Of a stretch of DNA of 20,384 nucleotides, positions 15,008-20,384 are shown piece after piece. Location: the NCBI GenBank assembly GCA_964405235.1, contig CAYONG010000213.1:1-20384 (forward strand), in the 5' to 3' direction. This stretch comes from WS-11 sp964405235 (GTDB taxonomy: Bacteria > Eisenbacteria > RBG-16-71-46). The position numbers were made by a program, and so were the translations under genes. The notes under the pieces were generated by a model. It was not told the origin of the DNA and did not search any database. It worked only from the letters and a program-made list of their open reading frames with translations. How positions within the stretch are numbered: the stretch's first letter is position 1; every line of letters begins with the position of its first letter.

Positions 15008-15982
15008 ATGCAGAACCTGTCGAGTCTGATCACCTGCGCCCGCCTGAGCGGGCGGCTGATACCCGTGCTGATGCTGGCCGTGATGGCCGCCACCCCGGCC
15101 GACGCCGCGCGCGGCAGCCGGTTCGAACTCACCGCCGACGGCCGGCTGGTGGACGTACAGGTTCTGGTCGGGGGCGATGCGACCCCGCTCTACTTCCCGG
15201 GCGACCGTCACGACCGTCGCTACTTCCAGGCGTTCCGCGGCCGCAACTATTCGCTCGCCGTCACCAACAACTCCGGCCGCCGGATCGGCGTGCTGATCGC
15301 CGTGGACGGTCTCAACGTCGTCAACGGCGAGCGCTCGCGCCTTGCCTCGGGCGAGGCGATGTACGTGCTCGACCCCTGGGAGCGCACCGTGATCCGCGGC
15401 TGGCGGTCGTCGCTCGATGACGTGCGCAAGTTCGTGTTCGTGGACGAGGAGCGTTCGTACGCCGAGCGCACCGGCCAGGCCAACGGCGACCTGGGCTGGA
15501 TCCGGGTGCTGGCGTTCAACGAAGGCGGGCATGCCTGGTACGACGCGCCCGGCCGTGTCAAGGAGCGCGAGCGGGTGCGGGAGAACGACGATGAGGTGCG
15601 GCCCTACGGGTCGCTCGACGAGCGCGGGGGCGAGGACTCGAAGGCGGAGCGGCGCGACATGGCCGAGCGTGCGCCCGAGGCGCAGGGACAGGACGGTGAC
15701 GTGGTGGGCCCGCGCAAGCCGCAGACCTCGACCAAGTCGCTCGAGCGCAGCGAGCCGCCCTCGGCGCAGTCCGTCCCTGGCACCGGCTGGGGCGAGCGGC
15801 GTCGGGATCCGGTCCGCCGCGTGTGGTTCGTGCCGCAGACCCACGCCACCGACCACCTGGTGTTCCGCTACGAATATGCCTCGGGCCTGCGCGCGCTGGG
15901 CATCCGCCCGCGCGGCACCCGGGATCGGGTGTGGGAACGTGAAAACGGCGAGCTGGGCTTCGCTCAGCCGCCGCGCCGGTAG
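15008..15982 (+). CDS. Secreted protein of unknown function
   Basis: I do not recognise this family. 324 residues; signal peptide about 1-33 (LIPVLMLAVMAATPADA). Residues about 38-165 form a compact domain with LYFPGDRHDRRYFQAFRGRN, YSLAVTNNSGRRIGVLIAVD, LNVVNGE, a YVLDPWERTVIRGWR block and RKFVFVDEERSYAERTG; the regular strand pattern suggests an all-beta fold. About 175-265 is a charged, low-complexity, probably disordered linker rich in Glu, Arg, Asp and Ser/Pro. The last about 60 residues (RVWFVPQTHATDHLVFRYEY, ALGIRPR) look folded again. GAGGAGGAAGG is placed ideally before ATG 15008. It stands alone, divergent from the redox operon and closed by a strong hairpin. The compact domain, signal peptide and Shine-Dalgarno make it a real gene; function is open. 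Confidence 0.85.
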   Translation: MQNLSSLITCARLSGRLIPVLMLAVMAATPADAARGSRFELTADGRLVDVQVLVGGDATPLYFPGDRHDRRYFQAFRGRNYSLAVTNNSGRRIGVLIAVDGLNVVNGERSRLASGEAMYVLDPWERTVIRGWRSSLDDVRKFVFVDEERSYAERTGQANGDLGWIRVLAFNEGGHAWYDAPGRVKERERVRENDDEVRPYGSLDERGGEDSKAERRDMAERAPEAQGQDGDVVGPRKPQTSTKSLERSEPPSAQSVPGTGWGERRRDPVRRVWFVPQTHATDHLVFRYEYASGLRALGIRPRGTRDRVWERENGELGFAQPPRR

Positions 15983-16042
15983 CGGGTCCGGCAGGCCCCG
16001 GTCGAAACGGCCTGCGCACAGGGATCGGGCCCGCGGAGTGAA

Positions 16043-16083
16043 GACGAGCGAGTCGCCTCCTGAACGGAGGCGGCTCGTTCGTC
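16043..16083. terminator. Strong hairpin between convergent genes, likely bidirectional terminator
   Basis: An 18-bp stem with two G-U type pairs and loop TGAAC: GACGAGCGAGTCGCCTCC pairs with GGAGGCGGCTCGTTCGTC. It lies 60 bases after the secreted-protein stop and 35 bases beyond the phosphoesterase stop. U tracts are poor on both strands, as is common in very GC-rich genomes. Confidence 0.7.
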
Positions 16084-16117
16084 ATTGTCGTCCCGGTTCC
16101 CGCGAGGCGCCGGCAGC

Positions 16118-18804
16118 TCAGCGGACGTGGGCGATCTTGCGGCTCACGCGGTCGCCGTGGGCCTCCAGGACCGCGAGGTACACGCCGTTCGGCATCGCGC
16201 GCCCGAACGCGTCGCGCCCGTCCCAGCGGGCCTCGTGCGCGCCCGCTTTGCGCCAGCCCTCTTCGATCGTCGCGACCCGGCGGCCTGCGGCATCGTGCAC
16301 GCTCAGGCGCTCGTGCCCGGCGCGCTCCAGCGCGAAGCTCATCCGCATGTCGAGTGTGAACGGATTGGGCAGCCCGGGCCCGAGCCGGAGGCCGCGCCCG
16401 GTCGGCCGGCCGCCACCGATCCCGGCCACGCCGAACTTCACGATGGCGAAGCTGTCGAGCACGATGCCGGTGCCGCTCAGGAATCGCGCTTCGAGCGCAT
16501 TGCGGTGGATATCGAGCACCATCGAGCCCGTCAGGTTGAGCGAGGCCACCATGACCGGGTGGTTCAGAGCGCCCCCGCTCACCTTGGCCGAGCTGCCCGC
16601 GACGGGATAGACCGCCCCCGCGTTCGCAGCGGGGCTGATCCCGGGCTTGACGTAGGCCCCGTCACCGCCGGTGCGCCCGTCACCCCCGTTCACGATCATT
16701 GCGAGCGTGAGCGTGGTCGAGAGGCCGTAGTGGCCGTCGAGCAGGTGCGAGCGTTCGTAGGAATGGCTGTGACCCGCCAATACGAGATCTACCCCCGCCG
16801 CCTCGAGGATGGGCAGCGCATTCTGGCGCATGTCGCGGAGCTGGGATTCGATGTCCGAGTTGTGCAAGCCCTTGCTGTAGGGAGGGTGGTGCCAGAAGGC
16901 GATCACCCAGGGGCGCGTGTTGGCAGCCAGGTCGCTCGCCAGCCAGGTGAGCATCGTGCCCCCGGGCGAGCGATCGCTCCCTTGCGAGTCGAGGCAGATA
17001 AAGTGGATGTTCGCCCAGTCGAACGCGTGGTAAGCCTCGGTACCGGAGGCGACCCCGCCGGCCTCGGCCGCGGCCGGCATGGTGAAGATGTCGTAGTAGT
17101 CGTCGTTCGTTCCAGTGTGGAGCAGGTCATGATTGCCGCGCGTGGGCCACACCACGCTCTGGCGCAGCATCAGGGGATATTGGTCGAAGACCCCGTCCTG
17201 GTACTCGCTGTCGGTGCCGGCCTGATAGGCGTTGTCCCCCAGCATGAGCCACAGGTCGGTGCCGCGCGCCCCGGTCCAACCGGCGTACGCGTCCCGCACC
17301 GCGAACGCCGCTGCGCCCGGAAGGCCCGAATCGCCGATGACCCACGCGCGGACGGACAGGATCGTCCCGGCCGCCGGCGCAGTGCGGAATGTGAAGCTCG
17401 AATCCCCCGCGAGGACGTCGGTCGAGGTCCCCACCGAATAGTAGTACCGGGTCGCAGGCAGCAGGCCGGTCAGGCGCATCTCGTGCTCGGTGGTGAGGCC
17501 GGCGTTCGAGGCGTCGCTGATGAGGCTGCCGGGCGAGGTCCCGAAGCGCACACGGCTGTCCAGCGGGCCGCTGGTGCGCCAGCGCACCGTGATGGCCTCG
17601 GCGGTGCCGACTTGCAGATATGGCCCGCGGGTGATGTGCGGGATGTCGGAGTAGGCGACGTCCGCGTCCCAGACCAGATCGGCTGAGCCGAGCGTGACCT
17701 GGTGGACCTCGACCGCGAGCACGTTGATCCCCTGCACCAGCCAGAAGAGCGCACCGCTCAGGTCGATGGTCTCGTAGGCGACCCCTTCGTGGCCGTACGC
17801 GAGCGTATCGTAGGCGACGGTGCCGGCGGGCAGTCCGCGTCGCGCAGCCTCGACCCCATTCAGGTAAACAACGAAACCGTCGTCGAAGTTCGCCGTCATG
17901 GTGAGCGACTGGACGCTGGCGAGCGGGTCGCTGACGTTGATTGTGGTCCGGAAGTAAGTGGTGGGATACCTGTTGAGCGGGTCGGACCCAAAGGGCACGG
18001 TGGTGGCGATGGAAGGCTTCCCGTACCCCAGGATACCGGGTCCGCTCGGCCACGAGGTGTCGTCGTACGAGGTCTGGCGCCAGGCCGTGCCGAGGTTGGT
18101 GCCGGTGGTGTCGTACTTCCACACCGAGTTGCGGGGGAGCGCCGTGACCACGCCGGTAGAGGCTGTGGTGCCGGGGGCGCGGGCCGGGTTCGCGGTCCGC
18201 TCCGGGATGGCCAAGGCGGCCGCGCCCGCGGCCGCCGCATCGGCGCGCCCCTCGCGCGCCTGGTCCGTGCGCCCACCTCCGGCCGCCGCGATCCGCGCGC
18301 TCAGGCCTGCGAGCGGTGCGGGATCCGGATACTGGGCGCGCAGCGACTCGAGACGCTCACGGGCCGCCGCGGGACAACCATCCGCGAGGTCCAACTCGAT
18401 CGCGTAGAGATCGAGACTCGCGACCGCGCCGAGCCTTGAGCGCGCCTCGCTGAGCCCGGCCCGCGCCCCTGCGCGGTCGCCTTCGGCGATCTGGACCCGC
18501 GCGCGCTCGAGGAAGAGATCGGGATGCGGCCGATCGAGGAAGGAGATCACAGCGTCCAGATCGGCGATCGCCGCCCGCCGCTCGCCCAGCGCCAGAAGCG
18601 CGCGCCGGCGAAGTCGCCCGCAACGCGGCGCAGCTCGCCGCGCGCGAGATGGAGCGGCAGGCTGTCGGCATGGGCGGCGATCTGCCGGGTGAGATCGGCG
18701 ATCGCAACGGACGTCGGCTCGTGCGCCGCGACGCCCGTGACCGCGGCGGGGGCGATCGCGAGCGCCAGCAGCAGGATGGGCAGGATTCGATGCGATGGAT
18801 ACAA
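16118..18804 (-). CDS. Exported purple-acid-phosphatase-like metallophosphoesterase, frameshifted near 5' end
   Basis: Extracellular or periplasmic phosphoesterase with a dinuclear metal centre. Order: signal peptide (ILPILLLALAIAPAAVTGVAA), TPR-like helices, a jelly-roll-like domain (VWKYDTTGTNLGTAWRQTSY...FDDGFVVYLNGVE), an Fn3-like purple acid phosphatase N-domain (ITRGPYLQVGTAEAITVRWR...LLPATRYYYSVG), the catalytic domain with VIGDSG, LGDNAY (near 17232), RGNHD (near 17135), FWHHPPYSKG and AGHSHSYERS (near 16760), and a C-terminal FlgD-like/sorting-like domain (LSVHDAAGRRVATIEEG, MPNGVYLAVLEA). Start is TTG 18804 with GGAG five bases before. Two frames must be joined near 18598-18608, in GGCGCGCGC: the signal peptide and first helices are in one frame, everything from ALLALGERRAAIADLD onward in another. 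If an error, the gene is intact; if real, the export signal is lost. The native substrate is unknown. Confidence 0.85.
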
Positions 18805-18900
18805 GGAAACTCCAGAGGCGCCACGTCCCCATCCGCGGCTGTTGGGCGCGGCCCCCCCGGTGGGGCCGTTGCCTCCCGTCACGCGCCACACCCCCCATGC

Positions 18901-18906
18901 TACCCT
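18901..18906 (+). promoter_or_regulatory. Candidate -10 element giving a leaderless FdhF-like mRNA
   Basis: TGCTACCCT, with TACCCT ending eight bases before ATG 18915 and no Shine-Dalgarno between. It is close to a copy of the sequence before the glycosylase start. No -35 at normal spacing is visible; TTGCCT lies 26 bases upstream, too far. Confidence 0.45.
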
Positions 18907-18914
18907 CGCTCCCG

Positions 18915-20384
18915 ATGCCTCCCACCCCCATGCACTCGAGCGGCGGACGGTTCCGGCTGCGCGACCTCCTGCCGTTCGGCCCCGGTCGGCATCCGCGGCC
19001 GCGTCCATTCGTCGAGATGGCAGAGGTGTTGTGGGAGAACCGCGACAACCTGCCCTACGCGTGGCGCATCCTGACTCATGGGGTGTGTGACGGCTGCTCG
19101 CTGGGCCCCCGCGGGCTGCGCGACGACGTCATCCCGGGCGTCCACCTGTGCATGACGAGGCTCAAGCTGCTCCGGCTGAACACCATGGGCCCGATCCCGG
19201 ACGAGCGGTTGCATGACTTGGGCGCGCTCCGTGCGCTCGGCAACCCGGAGCTGCACAGGCTCGGCCGTCTCCCCTACCCGCTGATCCATCGCACCGGCCC
19301 CAATAACGGGAACGGGCGGCTCGACCGGCTCTCGTGGGACGAAGCGCTCGCGATCGTCGCCGAGGAGCTGCGCGACGTTCCGGGCGAGCGCATGGGATTC
19401 TTCGCCACCTCGCGCGGGCTGGTCAACGAGACCTATTTCGCCTTTCAGAAGGCGGCTCGACTCATGGGCTCGAACCACGTGGACCTGTGCGCGCGCCTGT
19501 GTCACGCGGCCAGCGTCGCCGGCCTCAAGGACACGCTCGGGATCCCGGCCCCGACCTGCTCGCTCAAGGATCTGATCGGCGCCGACCTGGTGGTCATCCT
19601 GGGCTCGAACATCGCCAACAACCAGCCAGTGACCACCAAGTACCTGTGCTATGCGAAGCGACAGGGCACGCGCATCCTGGTGGTGAACCCGATGCGCGAG
19701 CCCGGGCTCGAGCGCTACTGGGTGCCGAGCGACCTGCGTAGCGCGCTGTTCGGGACGCGCCTGATGGACGACTTCTTCCAGGTGGCGGTGGGCGGCGACA
19801 TCGCCTTCCTGCACGGCGTGCTCAAGCACCTGATCGAGCGCGGCGGCCTGGACCGCGCATTCATCGCCGAGCGGACCACCGCGTTCGACGAGCTCGAGGC
19901 GCTGCTGGCCCGCGAGTCCTGGGAGTCCCTCGAGCAGGCCGCCGGGCTCTCGCGCGCCGACATGCTGCGCTTCGCCGAGCAGTACGCGCGCGCGAAGACC
20001 GCGGTGTTCGTCTACAGCATGGGCCTCACCCAGCACCGCTTCGGCGTGGACAATGTCAAAGCGCTCGTCAATCTCGCGCTGGCTCGCGGAATGGTCGGCC
20101 GCGAGAAGTGCGGCATCATGGCGATCCGCGGACACTCGGGGGTGCAGGGCGGCGGCGAATGCGGGGTGGACCCCGACAAGTACCCGGGCGGCTTCGAGGT
20201 CGCGAACGACGAAGACCGGCGGCGGTTCGAGACCCTCTGGGGCCACGCGCTCCCGGCATGGAAGGGGCACCGCACCCTGCAGATGCTTGAGGCCGCCCAC
20301 CGCGGCGAACTCGACCTGCTCTACTCGCTGGGCGGCAACCTGCTCGAGACCATGCCCGACCGCGCCTACATGAGCGAGGCGCTC
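18915..20384 (+). CDS. FdhF/YdeP-type molybdopterin oxidoreductase, 3' end cut off by window
   Basis: Cytoplasmic molybdopterin enzyme of the DMSO reductase superfamily, in the formate-dehydrogenase-like FdhF/YdeP branch; 490 residues visible and open to the last base, while family members run to about 700-800. Seen: THGVCDGCSLGPRGLRD and GVHLCM near residues 54-80, a Cys cluster typical of the branch; LSWDEALAIVAEEL; the cofactor region CARLCHAASVAGLKDTLG, aligning with RVUHGPSVAGL of E. coli FdhF so that TGT-encoded Cys replaces Sec; LGSNIANNQPVTTKYL; RILVVNPMREPGLERY; GHSGVQGGGECGVDP and SLGGNLLETMPDR. Physiological role of this branch is poorly defined (YdeP in E. coli is linked to acid resistance). 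ATG 18915 follows a TACCCT element by eight bases; ATG 18930 is the alternative. Divergent from the phosphoesterase gene across 110 bases. Confidence 0.93.
   Translation, partial: MPPTPMHSSGGRFRLRDLLPFGPGRHPRPRPFVEMAEVLWENRDNLPYAWRILTHGVCDGCSLGPRGLRDDVIPGVHLCMTRLKLLRLNTMGPIPDERLHDLGALRALGNPELHRLGRLPYPLIHRTGPNNGNGRLDRLSWDEALAIVAEELRDVPGERMGFFATSRGLVNETYFAFQKAARLMGSNHVDLCARLCHAASVAGLKDTLGIPAPTCSLKDLIGADLVVILGSNIANNQPVTTKYLCYAKRQGTRILVVNPMREPGLERYWVPSDLRSALFGTRLMDDFFQVAVGGDIAFLHGVLKHLIERGGLDRAFIAERTTAFDELEALLARESWESLEQAAGLSRADMLRFAEQYARAKTAVFVYSMGLTQHRFGVDNVKALVNLALARGMVGREKCGIMAIRGHSGVQGGGECGVDPDKYPGGFEVANDEDRRRFETLWGHALPAWKGHRTLQMLEAAHRGELDLLYSLGGNLLETMPDRAYMSEAL

Noticed and set aside
18849..18868. 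CGGCCCC/GGGGCCG dyad in the gap between phosphoesterase and FdhF-like genes
   Set aside because: Short, low-complexity G/C repeat without relation to a promoter element; noted only as structure.
19485..19520. Possible Sec codon in the FdhF-like gene
   Set aside because: The codon is TGT (Cys) and no in-frame TGA occurs in the visible part.
18900..20300. Minus-strand open frame (466 residues) over the FdhF-like gene
   Set aside because: The plus strand carries clear molybdopterin enzyme motifs throughout; the antisense frame shows none.

Overview
The window is high-GC bacterial DNA (roughly two thirds or more G+C by eye) with tightly packed genes and many opposite-strand shadow frames. A TonB-dependent receptor, an outer-membrane DUF6029-type protein and a lipoprotein point to a diderm. 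Two exported proteins end in FlgD-like/type A sorting-like C-terminal domains, as is common in the FCB group. My best guess is Candidatus Eisenbacteria or a close relative; this is inference, because no rRNA or marker set is present.

Layout. 1-1650 (+): 3' part of an asparagine synthase gene. 1661-6650 (-): a vitamin B12 uptake block read right to left, consisting of a promoter, a cobalamin riboswitch, a terminator-like hairpin, a BtuB-type receptor and a beta-propeller lipoprotein resembling BtuG, followed by an M48 Ste24-type membrane protease. 6732-8011 (-): a two-gene cassette (TauE/SafE exporter and a DUF1579-like small protein) whose G+C is clearly lower than its surroundings. 8092-8808 (-): family 5 uracil-DNA glycosylase, divergent from 8933-11719 (+), a KimA-like APC permease and the FabI enoyl-ACP reductase.

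11724-14679 (-): the most interesting part. Three genes are joined by 4-base GTGA overlaps: an exported thioredoxin-fold protein, a TlpA-like thioredoxin and a DUF6029-type outer-membrane protein. The first contains an in-frame TGA at codon 70, exactly where the first cysteine of a CxxC redox motif belongs. A hairpin just downstream has a GGUC apical loop starting 18 nt after the UGA, the same loop and spacing as I recall for E. coli fdhF. I read it as a selenoprotein with a Sec-x-x-Cys centre, which ordinary gene callers would split or truncate.

15008-15982 (+): a secreted protein of unknown function. 16043-16083: a strong hairpin between convergent genes. 16118-18804 (-): an exported purple-acid-phosphatase-like protein with a frameshift in its N-terminal repeat region. 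18915-20384 (+): the 5' part of an FdhF/YdeP-type molybdopterin oxidoreductase, with Cys rather than Sec at the likely metal-ligand position. Three genes have a TAnnnT element 8-9 nt before the start codon and no Shine-Dalgarno, which suggests leaderless transcription. I see no rRNA, tRNA, CRISPR array, insertion sequence or attachment site.
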